Assembly: GCA_002104985.1 (NCBI GenBank)
Contig: MCGO01000010.1
Coordinates: forward strand, 372,001-436,000
Origin: Rhizoclosmatium globosum
Lineage: Eukaryota; Chytridiomycota; Chytridiomycetes; Chytridiales; Chytriomycetaceae
Direction: 5' to 3'
Length of the DNA stretch: 64,000 nucleotides
Below the pieces are notes generated by a model that searched no databases, was not told where the DNA came from, and saw only the letters and a list, made by a program, of their open reading frames with translations. Shown here one piece after another: positions 47,329 through 57,533 of the stretch (within the stretch, counting starts at the first letter, position 1; every line of letters begins with the position of its first letter). A program made the translations under genes and the position numbers.

Positions 47329-49753
47329 TCATTCGTCTTCGAATGTGACCAGTACCTTTCCCTCTCCGACAATCTCCCCAACTCCGTAATGAACTCTCTT
47401 GATAACACCCTCTTTTGGACTCTTAATGACGTGCTCCATTTTCATTGCTTCCAAAACAATCAAATTCTGTCCCTTGGTCACTTTGTCACCAGCTTTCACA
47501 CTAACTGACGAAATTTTGCAGGGCATTGGCGTTTTAACAGATCCAACGGACCCATGAGAAGCATGAGCGACGTTTGCAGGGTTTGGAGCAAGGTGAAGTG
47601 TAGTTTTGGCTCCCTACCAAAGGGTAAGGCTCAGATTGCCATACAACGAAATATCAAACTTTACCTCAGAAAACACGTGAACTTTTTCTTCTCCTTCTCT
47701 AACACACGTCCCTTCACTCGTCTGTCTCCGATATCAGCCACAAGCTGGCCATTGTCGTAACTCAGAACTCGGACTCCAGCAAATGTGGTTTCCTTGCCAG
47801 CAGCATCTGCGATGGTGATATTGTATGAGCCTTGGCCTTCGGCACAGAGAGTAACAGCAACGTTAACAGGCTTTTCAGATTCGATAAAGTGAAAGTACGA
47901 GTGGATCCTTGTGGGCTGTTGAGACGGAATCCAGCACAGGAGCAATTGACCATGGTCCGGAGAAATGTTTCCAGTTGTAGCAGGAAGAATAGCAGAGTAG
48001 AGAACCAAAGCTGCATGTGCCAAGGTTGTTGGTGGTGTGCAACTGGCGCTGGGAACAAATCATCATAGTATTCTTGATGAACCCAGTTTCAACGTCTCCA
48101 GAAATGAACTCGGGATGAGATGACAACGCTTAAGAATTCAATGTTGGTGTTGAGACCGACAACGTGGAAGTCACCCAACGCCTTTCGGAGGACACGGAGA
48201 GCCTCGGTTCTGTCGGAACCTTTGACAACGAGCTTGGAGATCATTGGATCGTAGTGAACCGAAACTACGTCGCCTTGTTGCACTCCAGTTTCGATACGAA
48301 CAGCAGAGGAAGCTTCTGGGAAAGAGAGGTGGTGAAGTGGACCAGTGTCTGGCATAAAGTTGCTGTGATGGCGATTAGCCAGGTTAAGTTATAGTTGAAA
48401 CTTACTTTTCAGGGTTTCAGCATAAATTCTGGCTTCGAACGCCCATCCATCAATCTTCAACTCATCTTGAACTTTAGGCACTCTGTTGCCTGAAGCAACT
48501 TGCAACTGCCACTCAACCAAATCAGTGTTGGTAATCATTTCAGTGATTGGGTGCTCGACTTGCAAACGGGTATTCATTTCCATAAAGTAGAATTTGTTGG
48601 TGTCCGTGTCGAAGATAATTCAACAGTTCCAGCGCCAACATAGTTGACAGCCTTTGCAGCCGCGACAGCTTTAGCACCAAGGTCTGCACGAAGTTCCTCA
48701 GAAAGACCCGGAGCAGGAGCTTCCTCGAGAACTTTTTGGTGACGACGCTGAACAGAACAGTCTCTCTCAAAGAGGTAAACGGCGTTTCCAAGCTTATCAG
48801 CGAAAACTTGGACCTCAACGTGACGTGGACGCACAATGTACTTTTCAACAAGGACAACGTCATCTCCAAAGGACTTGATCGCCTCACGACGCGAAGATTC
48901 AAGCATCTCATAAAAGTCTTCCTGCTTCTCCACAATGCGCATTCCTTTTCCTCCACCACCCTTTACGGCTTTGATGAGAACTGGGTAACCCATTTTGTCG
49001 GCCTCTTCTTTAAGGAAGGCAGGCTCTTGGTTTGCCCCATGGTAACCAGGAACAACGGGAACACCAGCAGCAGTCATGATTTCTTTCGAGGCGCTGTTTT
49101 TCATGTTGAAGTTTAGATATGCAGTATTGTAAGAATGTGATATCACCTCTTGGAACCCATGTCAATGATGGCTTGAGAAGGAGGTCCGATGAAAGTTAAA
49201 CCAGCCTTCTCAACAGCATCAGCAAAAGCAGCGTTTTCAGACAAGAAACCGTAACCAGGGTGAATTGCTTGCGCGTTTGAACGTTTTGCCACATCAAGGA
49301 TCTTGTCCATCCTGAGGTATGATTCAGCAGACGCAGCAGGACCAATGAGGTAAGCTTCGTCGGCCTTGTGGAGCGATTAATACACATTAACAACAGGTTT
49401 CATAGCAAAGGTATGGATTGCGAGAGGTTACCTCCTTCACGAACAGGGCATCGCGATCGGCCTCGGAAAAGACAGCCACAGTTTTAACACCCAGGCGCTT
49501 CGCAGTGCGCATAACACGAATTGCAATTTCACCTCTGTTGGCAATAAGGATTTTGTTGAAGAGTGGCTTTTGGGTAATGGACGAGGTGGAGGTGCTGGAT
49601 GAATGTCAATAATCGACCTGTCTGTCGTCAAGGAAACCCTTACGAGTAGTAGGAGCCACGGAAGAAGCTGTTCACTCCAGAAAATGACGGAGTGGGACGC
49701 ATGAAGGATGACCGGCGTTGGGAAAGTGCCGTGGCGTTCGAAGCTCGGAGCAT
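47329..49753 (-). CDS. 3-Methylcrotonoyl-CoA carboxylase alpha subunit (biotin-carrying), mitochondrial
   Basis: Exon 1 (49644-49753) encodes an Arg/Ser-rich mitochondrial presequence ([20 protein letters not shown]). Exons 49432-49594, 49147-49364 and 49093 downward follow. Biotin carboxylase motifs are [56 protein letters not shown] and [15 protein letters not shown]. The C-terminus is a biotinyl domain with the modified Lys in [21 protein letters not shown] favours the MCC alpha subunit over propionyl- or pyruvate carboxylase. It carboxylates biotin for leucine breakdown in mitochondria; no beta subunit is in the window. The frame is clean from 49.75 to 48.62 kb but breaks at about 48,617, 48,395, 48,130, 48,068, 48,040, 47,930 and 47,705, each by one base or so. 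This is the same signature as in the dynein gene. Confidence 0.9.
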
Positions 49754-50068
49754 TTCGGAAAAGAATATCTCTTGGGTTGATTTGATCCACCAATTGATTT
49801 ATTGCGAATTTCAGAGAATAACCGAACGATGGAAATATTATGAACGCGATCCTAATGCGATGAGTTGCAGCACGACCAATGTGACTTGTAAAGGAAATCT
49901 CGCTCAAATTCATCTGACTCTAAGAAAGAAGAATTATGTACAAATTAAAAAAATGTATATTGATGAATCCTTCAAAACCACAATTGATGTTACTTTTTGT
50001 TCTTCCTTTCTTCTCGTCACATAAATTTGAAATTTCCAACAAATGGAGCAAGACCCCTACGCTCCGTC
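49754..50068. promoter_or_regulatory. Divergent intergenic region between MCC-alpha and DNAJC11-like gene
   Basis: This 315-bp region separates two divergent starts. It contains AT-rich runs near 49,930-50,000 but no element I can name. A plus-strand open frame through it is not supported by any family resemblance. Confidence 0.5.
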
Positions 50069-52418
50069 ATGGCAGAATGGCGGCTCAAGCAGTCAAGGAA
50101 CCTGAACAACGAGGATGAAGATGAATTCGATGAGCAATTGGCACAGCTCGAACACGAAGAGCGAGTTGTTGGTCCAACTGACTTGTACGCCGTCCTGAAT
50201 CTGGATCGCGATGTGAGTTTGTTTAATTCACATTATGGCGTGTTTGAAGTATCGCGACTGGAGGCTGATTGGGTGTCGTGGCTGCGTTTTGGTGTTTGAG
50301 CCCTTGTCCTAACACATCTGCCTGATCGCACCCAGGCCTCCGAGGATGACATCAAGAACGCCTACCGACGGCTTTCAATGACGTTCCATCCAGACAAACA
50401 CCACACTCCCGAAGACAAGGTTGGGCTCTTCAAATTGCCACGTCACTTTTGCTACTCAACTCTTACCTTCACCCACAAAAACAGGAGCGCGCACAAATCC
50501 AATTTCAGGCTATCAAAAAAGCGTATGATGGTGAGATATCCGCGATGGATATCCCTCCTTCCTTACATTGCAGCACTAACACAACACTCCCTGAACACGA
50601 ACAGTCCTAAGCAACCCAAACCGCCGCCACATTTACAACACATTCGGTGCAGAAGGTCTCCGCACAAACTGGGACGTTTCTTCCCAACGCGCACAGACTG
50701 CCCAACAAGCGCGTGAAGAATTCGAACGACAGCAACGGCAAAGACTGGAAACAGAAGCAGAGCGACTTGTAAAGTCAAAAGGAGAAGTTCATATTGGGTT
50801 GGATGCTGTAGGATGTTTTGATGGAGGTAGGAGAAGGCCGTTTCGTAAAGCTGCGCAGAAGGGGTTGTTGGATGCTGTTGTATTGCCTGAGATCAGTCAT
50901 GCTTTCGTGAAGCACTCTTGGGAGGTAATCTTTACACTGAATTGTTGGACTTTTCTGAATATTGTATTGATTTTATACCTCCTTTCTCACACAGACAAAA
51001 CTCTTGGATTCCACAGACCTCACAATCCAAGGAAGTGTCATGGCCAAAAACGGAGTGGGAGCAGGAACAGTCGCAGCCACCGTCCGTCACGTCATCGATC
51101 CAATGACATGGACAGAATCCACATTCCAAGCAACAATGAAGAACCCATCAGCTTCCTTCAAGCTCGTCAAAAACTTTACAAACGACGTGTTCACGAGCGT
51201 TCAAGCGACAGTTGCAACACTGGAATCCCCGCCACCCCTCGCGTTCGTGGCTGGACGTAAATTGGATTCGAAACATACAGGCTATTTGACGTTCCGAACT
51301 GGAGATTATGCTATTGGTCCTTGGGGAGATGTTGCTGGAAACCAACGTGCGGGGTCTGCGTGTGGGTTGGGAATTGTGGGGAGAAGTTTGAAGGGTCAAT
51401 GGTCTTGTGAACTTTCGATGGGGCTGAATTCGAGTAGTATCAATTTCGGCCTGTTTAGGTCGATTGGTTGGGGCATTCGGGCTCGTGCTGGTGTAGCTCT
51501 TGGAACTGGTATTGGATTGAGTACTTCTGTTTCTGCAGACAAAAAAATCAGTAAACTGGATCGTGTTGGTATGTCGGTGGAAGCAGCGTCTGCTGGGGGA
51601 GTGAGCTTCAAGCTTCGGTGAGTGTTACAGTGATTCAAATGGATTGGTTTGCTCACAGAGATTGGTAGATTTATGCGATTGGGTCAAAAGTTTGTCTTGC
51701 CAATTCAGTTGGCTCCTCAACTGGATCTTCGTATGGCTGCGTTTGCTGTTGTGATTCCACTGTGTACCGCAGTTGCCCTTGATCGCCTTGTATTGGAACC
51801 CAATCGACGCAACCGTCTTGCCACCCGACTTGCCAAGTTACGGGAGGACAATGCTGCGCTGATTGAGCAACGAAAGCAGGAAGCAATTTCCGCTATTCAA
51901 CTTATGACTCCTCAAGTTGCCCGCAAACGCGAGGCGGAGGAAGCAAAAGATGGACTGATTATTGTTGAAGCGATATATGGAAAGTTGCCTGTATCAAAAT
52001 TCCCAAGAAACTCTCACGGAGGTAGATTTTCCTTCAAGGGTGTGTTTGAGAAGGAACAGAGCGGAATCACAACTCCTCCGCATATGATTGGTCGTGACAA
52101 TTCGTTTGAAGAGGTTGAGGAGCCAGAAATCAAATGGATTGACGTGACTATTCCTGTCCAAGGATTAGTATTCAATTCTCAGCTATATATCAGCGGAAGT
52201 CATTCCAAGGTTAGTTCGTTTGTGCAGGATTTTTGGGGAAAATGTTGCTAACGTGAACTTTTTAGGCACATATTGTTGGATTTTACGACCCATGTATCGG
52301 AGAGAGTAAGAAACTGCGTGTGACTTACAGATTCCAGGGTAAACTGCATCAAGTGGAGGTAGAAGACGGGGCTGCAGTTGCCGCGCCTCTTCGAGCTCAC
52401 ACTGTTTCTGAATTGTGA
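50069..52418 (+). CDS. DNAJC11-like J protein (mitochondrial cristae/MICOS-associated family)
   Basis: Exons are 50069-50212, 50336-50419, 50485-50530, 50605-50924, 50995-51617, 51659-52209 and 52266-52418. The N-terminus is charged (MAEWRLKQSRN, then an acidic stretch). The J domain is DLYAVLNLDRDASEDDIKNA with HPD in MTFHPDKHHTPEDK. The family's DUF3395 region follows, with a porin-like beta-rich middle (GYLTFRTGDYAIGPWGD, GRSLKGQWSCELSMGLNSSS) and the C-terminal KFVLPIQLAPQLDLRMAAFA. DNAJC11 associates with the mitochondrial outer membrane and MICOS in animals; the fungal role is inferred. The junction at 51617/51659 is off by one base between otherwise conserved sequences, so a one-base error or an unusual splice is present. 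A short alternative ATG at 50044 leads only to a 20-codon frame. Confidence 0.88.
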
Positions 52419-52470
52419 GGAATGTGACGACCATAATGTGAAGTAAATACAGTTTTATTCGTTATATTAA

Positions 52471-53112
52471 TTATCGAATTGGTTCGGATGCTGTTGATTC
52501 TGATGTTTTCGATGTGTTTGAAGGATGTGATTGATCTGAAGGATTGGGTTGAACAGGGATGACCCTTGGCAACCACTGTTCTTCAGGGATTGCTTTTGCC
52601 CAGTCTACATAGGAGATTCGACAATAAGCACACTACTTTGAAGGCAGTGAAGACAAGACAAAGTTACCTGGCGTCGCCGAGTCCGGCAAGCTGAATGAGC
52701 GCATGAAGTTGCTGATAGCATTGAGGTCGTCCTGGCCAATCAGATCGTCTTGTTTTACGAGGAGCACAGGTGGTGGCGGTGGCAGTGTGTCGTTGGAGGT
52801 GTCGTCGTCGTCGTTGTCGTCGTTGTCGATGTCAAAGTTGTCGTTGTCGTCGAGTCGTTCGTAGCCCAATTCTTCAAAGTATTCTTCGTCTGCCGCATCG
52901 CCAACTTGGTCAACTTGGTCAACTTCGTCATCATCATTGGCATTGTTGTCGTTGAAGTCGCTGAAGTCGCTGAAGTTGTCGTTGTCGTTGGCGCCAGATT
53001 CAATGCTCATTGAGTCATCGTCCTTCGTCTCGCCGTCTTTATCAAGTGAATGTGACTGTGACTGTGAATGTGATGGTTGTGCTGATGGAGTGTCGTCCGG
53101 ATTTCCTTGCAT
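52471..53112 (-). CDS. MEA1-like acidic protein
   Basis: Two exons (52668-53112, 52471-52604) give 192 aa. The N-terminal two thirds are Ser/Asp/Asn-rich and strongly acidic, with simple GTC/GAC-type codon repeats. The conserved part is EEYFEELGYERL, then LNAISNFMRSFSLPDSATP and DWAKAIPEEQWLPRV across the splice junction. This matches the end of male-enhanced antigen 1 (VKRTMxGVSLPxPGVPxWAxEI). MEA1 function is poorly known, so none is assigned. The Val-rich plus-strand frame here is the antisense shadow of the acidic repeats. The start faces the RING gene across 35 bp. Confidence 0.65.
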
Positions 53113-53147
53113 TTCTTTCAATCACACACTCAACTCAAGGCAAGTCA
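53113..53147. promoter_or_regulatory. 35-bp head-to-head promoter
   Basis: This is the only sequence between the start codons of the MEA1-like gene (minus) and the OBI1-like RING gene (plus). CACACACT and CAAGGCAAG are seen, with no TATA box. Both 5' leaders must be minimal or overlap the partner gene. Confidence 0.6.
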
Positions 53148-54045
53148 ATGCAGACTCCTCAGACAACTCCGCGGAAGCAGCTGCTCCTTACCCTCTCCGT
53201 GGCCTGCCAGATATGCATGGGAAAAGTAAAGGACCCGGTCATTTGCTGCAACCGCCATGCCTTTTGCTCGCTGTGTTTGCTCAACTGGCTCAAGCATCGG
53301 AAAGAATGGTAAGCCACACATGCTCCTCACACTTCACTCATTACTTCTTAGCCCTGCTTGCCGTGTACCAATGGTGGAGGGACTGCCTATCCTTGCCGGA
53401 GATCTGGACAAAGTACCAATCAGTACTGCACCATCTCCAGACGAACAGTCCCGCTCATTGGCCTTGAAGCGAACGCGTTTTGATTCGATAATTGATGAAT
53501 ATGAGCAGGATATTCGTTTGTACCGGGATGAAATTGCGCAGTTGAAAGAGTCGCTCAAAGAACTACAACAACGACACGACTTGCTCCTCGCCGAGAGACA
53601 AGTGAACCATTCAGCATCCAACCTTGACATGGTGCCCATCAATGAGAAGCCTTCTTTATCCTTCCACATTGAAGAAGATGCAGGGCTGAACCCATTCCTT
53701 GAACAAACAACTTCTGTTGTGGACACATCAACAAGAATTTCTACCGCTGGAAGTAATCTAGAACTGCAGCAACTCATCCTCTTTCTTCAACACGAAAATC
53801 AACAGTTAAAACAAGAGCTTCTTTTGGCTCAACAACGTTCCACCACTTCTGCTTCGTCCAACACCGGCAACACCGGCAACACGGGTCGAACAATGCTGCC
53901 TATAACTCCCTCTAAAAACTCGATTGCTTCAAATGCCTTCAAGCAACGAATCGCAGAACTTGAACGCGAGAATGCAAGCCTGAATGCAGCTTTGTTGAAG
54001 AGTGACGAATACATTGAGCAGCTATTACTTCAGCGGCGGGAATGA
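53148..54045 (+). CDS. OBI1/RNF219-like RING-finger E3 ubiquitin ligase
   Basis: Two exons (53148-53308, 53352-54045) give 284 aa. A C3HC4 RING spans about residues 20-60: CQICMGKVKDPVICCNRHAF, CSLCLLNWL and, after the intron, CPACRVPM. Immediately after, KRTRFDSIIDEYEQDIRLYR begins a coiled coil, matching the RKTRLELLHKEYEDEI block of vertebrate OBI1 (RNF219). A Ser/Thr-rich linker and two more Leu/Gln-rich coiled coils (QQLILFLQHENQQLKQELLL; RIAELERENASLNAALL) follow. OBI1 ubiquitylates ORC and licenses origin firing in human cells. Whether the fungal protein does the same is inference from this shared RING-coil architecture. Confidence 0.8.
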
Positions 54046-54100
54046 CAGGTTAATGAAAGTACTGTATTTATTTATTGAAGTCATAAACATCATAAACATT

Positions 54101-54783
54101 TCAGTTCTGCTCATTCTTCTTTCTCGCTTCCAAGTACTTTGCAACTTGAGGTCTTGCTCCAAACGCCTTGACAAGTGTGTACAATCGAGGGAACTTGGCG
54201 GCAAACTCTGCGTTGGTCAAGTTACCGTCATTGTGGACAGCCTGATACAGGCATGGCTCCGCGTAAGAAACTTGATCGCCAAGAAGGAAAGGCCCCTTTC
54301 CACTCTGTGCAAGGAATCCCTCAAACGCCGCGTAGAAACGTGGAATCTTCTCTGCATGAGCAGTCTTGTCCCCACCAAGAGTAGTCACCCACGAAGCACG
54401 CCAGTCAATGTAAACGTCAGTAATCTTTTGTGTTTAACCGTTAGACATGTGGATCAAGAAATGAGCAAAACACCAACCTGGTCAATTGCGAACGCCTCAT
54501 CATCGTTAGAGCCGCCATACTTTCCAAGCTTCTTGGACAAGTATCGAAGGATGGGAACGTGTTGGGTCAAGATCTTGTCACCGAGTTGGAGGACAGGAAG
54601 TGCGCCATATGGGTTAAGTTTGGCAACGTCACCCTTGTGAGCCGCCCATTCACCATAAGGAACACGAATGTCATTGTATTCGATTTGAGCTTCGGCAAAA
54701 AAGAGACGGACGACTTCACCGCGTCCAATGTTGGGAAGGTTGAAGTAGGTAAGAACTGGCTTGCTTGCGAATGGAGAAGACAT
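54101..54783 (-). CDS. Glutathione S-transferase, copy 1 (sigma-like)
   Basis: Two exons (54478-54783, 54101-54424) give 209 aa, the normal length for a cytosolic GST. The thioredoxin-fold N-domain has YFNLPNIGRGEVVRLFFAEA with the catalytic-type Tyr and ends LPVLQLGDKILTQHVPILRY, whose Gln-His or Asp-Gly-like loop binds glutathione. The all-helical C-domain includes GPFLLGDQVSYAEPCLYQA. The gene belongs to an array of three on the same strand with the same single intron position. TTTTATAA on the plus strand at 54,850-54,857 (TATA box for this strand) lies about 70 bp upstream, followed by the shared upstream element. Its stop is 55 bp from the convergent RING gene stop. Confidence 0.93.
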
Positions 54784-54849
54784 TTTTGATTTTGTTTTGG
54801 GGTTTGCTTGTTGTTTTTGTTGTGTTGAGGGAGTGTATTATTTGTTCGC

Positions 54850-54930
54850 TTTTATAACCGTGAAAGCTGTATTCGAAATCACAGCGAAAACGAGATTGCC
54901 GAAATGCAATGTTTCGAAATCATTTCATAA
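54850..54930 (-). promoter_or_regulatory. GST copy 1 promoter with shared TTCGAAATC element
   Basis: A TATA-like box (minus-strand TTATAAAA) is followed upstream by ATTCGAAATCACAGCGA, then GCCGAAATGCAATG and TTTCGAAATCATTT. The same ordered words occur upstream of GST copies 2 and 3, although the flanks differ. This indicates a conserved regulatory module. Confidence 0.6.
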
Positions 54931-55406
54931 GTGGAACAGATAAATTGAGTTATGATTCTTGGTTGGCTTGGTTTGTGGAAAGTAGTTGAACGCCGTGGGG
55001 CCATTTCATTTCTAGATTAACACCCAATAATATGTATGAAATCATTCCAAAAATAATCGCGTCTGTAGCAAATTCATGGGTCAGCTGTGCCAAAGTCAAG
55101 TCTCAGAAGAGGATGACGTCACTGAAGTTACCCACAGGTCATTCTGAGAAGATTGTGGTAGCGTACTTCTGCATTATTCTGCTCGTACTAACTCGCCGCT
55201 TTAACTGGAAGTACTTCATAAAACTAGTGCAAGGAAAATTAAAGAACTTTCTTAAAAAGGACTCTGTCATATTTGTAAAGAAATTGTTGTCACGAGCTTA
55301 GCCGAATAACTATTGATCACAATTCCTATAAACTTAATGATAAACACATTTTTTGGAAAGAGACTACATTTATTGAATCATTAGAAGCATCTTAATTCTG
55401 CTGCTT
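54931..55406. other. Spacer between GST copies 1 and 2
   Basis: A plus-strand 89-codon frame at 55,032-55,301 has no family resemblance and no conserved counterpart between GST copies 2 and 3. It is treated as chance. Nothing else was recognised. Confidence 0.5.
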
Positions 55407-56082
55407 CTACTTTCTTTCCTCCAAGTACTTTGCAACTTGAGGTCTGGCTCCAAAGGCCTTAACAAGAGCGTACAAACGGGGGAACTTGGCAGCCAACTCC
55501 GCGTTGTTCAAGTTACCGTCATTGTGCACAGCCTGGTACAAGCATGGTTCCGCATATGAAACTTGATCGCCAAGAAGGAATGGCCCCTTTCCACTCTGAG
55601 CAAGGAATCCCTCAAAAGCCGAGTAGAAACGTGGAATCTTCTCTGCATGAGCGCTTGCGTCTCCACCGAGAGTAGTTACCCACGAACCACGCCAGTCAAT
55701 GTAAACGTCAGTGATCTATTTTGCTAAGCTGTTAGCCGTTTTTAACTTACAAGTGAGAAACACTAACCTGGTCAATTGCAAACGCCTCATCATCGTCAGA
55801 GCCTCCATACTTTCCAAGCTTCTTGGATAAGTATCGAAGAATAGGAACGTGTTGGGTCAAAACCTTGTCACCAAGCTGAAGAACTGGAAGAGCACCATAT
55901 GGGTTAAGTTTGGCAACATTCTCCTTGTGAGCTGCCCAGTCTCCATGAAAAATACGAACGTCGTCGTATTCGATTTGGGCCTCTGCAAAGAACAGACGGA
56001 CAACTTCGCCGCGTCCAATGCTTGGAAGAGGAAGGTCGAAGTAGGTGAAGACTGGCTTGCTGCTGGCAAATGGAGAAGTCAT
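55407..56082 (-). CDS. Glutathione S-transferase, copy 2 (shortened C-terminus)
   Basis: Two exons (55768-56082, 55407-55715) give 207 aa. The N-domain has an insertion relative to the others (YFDLPLPSIGRGEVVR) and several changes (IFHGDWAAHKENV). The C-domain is close to its neighbours. The reading frame ends at YLEERK followed by TAG, where the other copies continue with KNEQN, so the last five or six residues have been lost. These are outside the catalytic core, so the enzyme is probably functional. Of the three copies it is the most diverged in sequence and promoter spacing. Confidence 0.92.
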
Positions 56083-56138
56083 GTTTTTGATTTGCTTGTT
56101 GTTTTTTGTTGTATTTCTAACGAGTGGAGTTCAGGGTC

Positions 56139-56220
56139 TTTTTATAACCGTTGATACTCATTCGAAATCACAGGGAGAATAAGATCGCCGAAGCTCGATG
56201 TTTCGAAATCTTTTTGGGAA
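56139..56220 (-). promoter_or_regulatory. GST copy 2 promoter with shared TTCGAAATC element
   Basis: TTTTTATAACCGTT (minus-strand TATA box) is followed by CATTCGAAATCACAGGGA, GATCGCCGAAG, CGATG and TTTCGAAATC. Spacing of the two TTCGAAATC half-elements (about 40 bp) matches copy 1. Confidence 0.6.
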
Positions 56221-56590
56221 GTTCAGGGAGGCGCAAAATAAATTTTTCGGTGTGTCAGCGAACAAGACTTGCCAACCTTTTGGAATGTAGAGATAAATCG
56301 CTGCTTTGTTAGAAATCGTTGAGTTCAAGTTTTCACCAATCGTTGTTAATGAAAGAAAAGAAAGGATTACCATGGTAATCGCTTTAATTTATGTGGTTCC
56401 AGTTAGTATCACGGTCTCTTTTTGTGTGTGCGAAGCCCGTTTCAGAGCGTCGAGTAATAGAGAAGGTCTATACAATTCTGGTAAAATATGTTAAATCAAA
56501 GTCAATCCGACTTATTGATTGGTGTTACTTTTGGACACAATTGATTAAGATACTGTATTTATTGAATCGTCATGCACATCATTAAATATT
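56221..56590. other. Spacer between GST copies 2 and 3
   Basis: This is AT-rich sequence without a supported gene. Short frames on both strands lack any recognisable domain. GATTACCATGGTAATC at 56,367-56,382 is a perfect 16-bp palindrome and might be a binding site or chance. Confidence 0.4.
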
Positions 56591-57273
56591 TCAGTTCTGT
56601 TCATTCTTCTTTCTCTCCTCCAAGTACTTAGCAACTTGGGGTCTGGCTCCAAAGGCCTTGACAAGTGCGTACAATTGAGGGAACTTGGCAGCCAACTCCG
56701 TGTTGTTCAAGTTACCGTCATTGTGCACAGCCTGGTACACGCATGGCTCAGCATATGAGACTTGATCGCCAAGAAGGAATGGTCCCTTTCCACTCTGGGC
56801 AAGGAATCCCTCAAACGCCGCGTAGAAACGTGGAATCTTCTCTGCATGAGCAGTCTTGTCGCCACCAAGAGTAGTCACCCAGGAAGCACGCCAGTCAATG
56901 TAGACGTCAGTGATCTATATTGTTTGACTGTTAGGCGTTTGGATGAAGAAGCAAGCAAAACACCAACCTGGTCAATCGCGAACGCCTCATCATCGTTAGA
57001 GCCGCCATACTTTCCAAGCTTCTTGGACAAGTATCGAAGAATAGGAACGTGTTGGGTCAAGATCTTGTCACCGAGTTGGAGGACGGGAAGTGCACCATAT
57101 GGGTTAAGTTTGGCAACGTCACCCTTGTGAGCTGCCCATTCTCCGTAAGGAACACGAATATCATCGTATTCGATTTGGGCTTCGGCAAAGAAGAGACGGA
57201 CGACTTCACCACGTCCAATGTTGGGAAGGTTGAAGTAGGTAAGAACTGGCTTGCTTGCGAATGGAGAAGTCAT
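56591..57273 (-). CDS. Glutathione S-transferase, copy 3
   Basis: Two exons (56968-57273, 56591-56914) give 209 aa. The protein is nearly identical in sequence to copy 1 (YFNLPNIGRGEVVRLFFAEA, ALPVLQLGDKILTQH, YLEERKKNEQN), differing at a handful of positions. It has the intron at the same place. Copies 1 and 3 are closer to each other than to copy 2 between them, which suggests either a later duplication or conversion between the outer copies. The shared promoter module is present but its second half-element is altered (TTTAGAAATC). Confidence 0.93.
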
Positions 57274-57319
57274 TTTTTGATTTTGTTTCTGGGGTGTGCT
57301 GTTGTTTGAGTTACCTTTG

Positions 57320-57410
57320 TTTTATATGTTTGGACGTATTCGAAATCACAACGAGAACGTTGCAAGAAAGGGATCGCCAAGGTACAATGTTTAGAAATCA
57401 TTTCATAAAC
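57320..57410 (-). promoter_or_regulatory. GST copy 3 promoter with shared TTCGAAATC element
   Basis: TTTTATATG, a weaker TATA-like box, is followed by GTATTCGAAATCACAACGAG, GGATCGCCAAGG, CAATG and TTTAGAAATCATTTCATAA. Compared with copy 1, the second half-element has one substitution and the interval is about 10 bp longer. Confidence 0.55.
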
Positions 57411-57533
57411 AGTTGAGTAAACAAATACTGAATTTAAATATTTGTGTATTTAATAATTTTTGAGACTGGGCAGTCGACGTCCCTTCCCTTTCCTCTTTGT
57501 AACTTCAAACATTTCTCCTTTTTTTGGCATCAA

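Noticed and set aside
52750..53013. Val-rich plus-strand frame opposite the MEA1-like gene
   Set aside because: It is the antisense reading of Asp-codon repeats (GTC/GTT on the other strand). It has no domain, and the minus-strand frame carries the conserved motif.
55032..55301. 89-codon frame between GST copies
   Set aside because: There is no family resemblance, no counterpart in the neighbouring spacer, and it is AT-rich.
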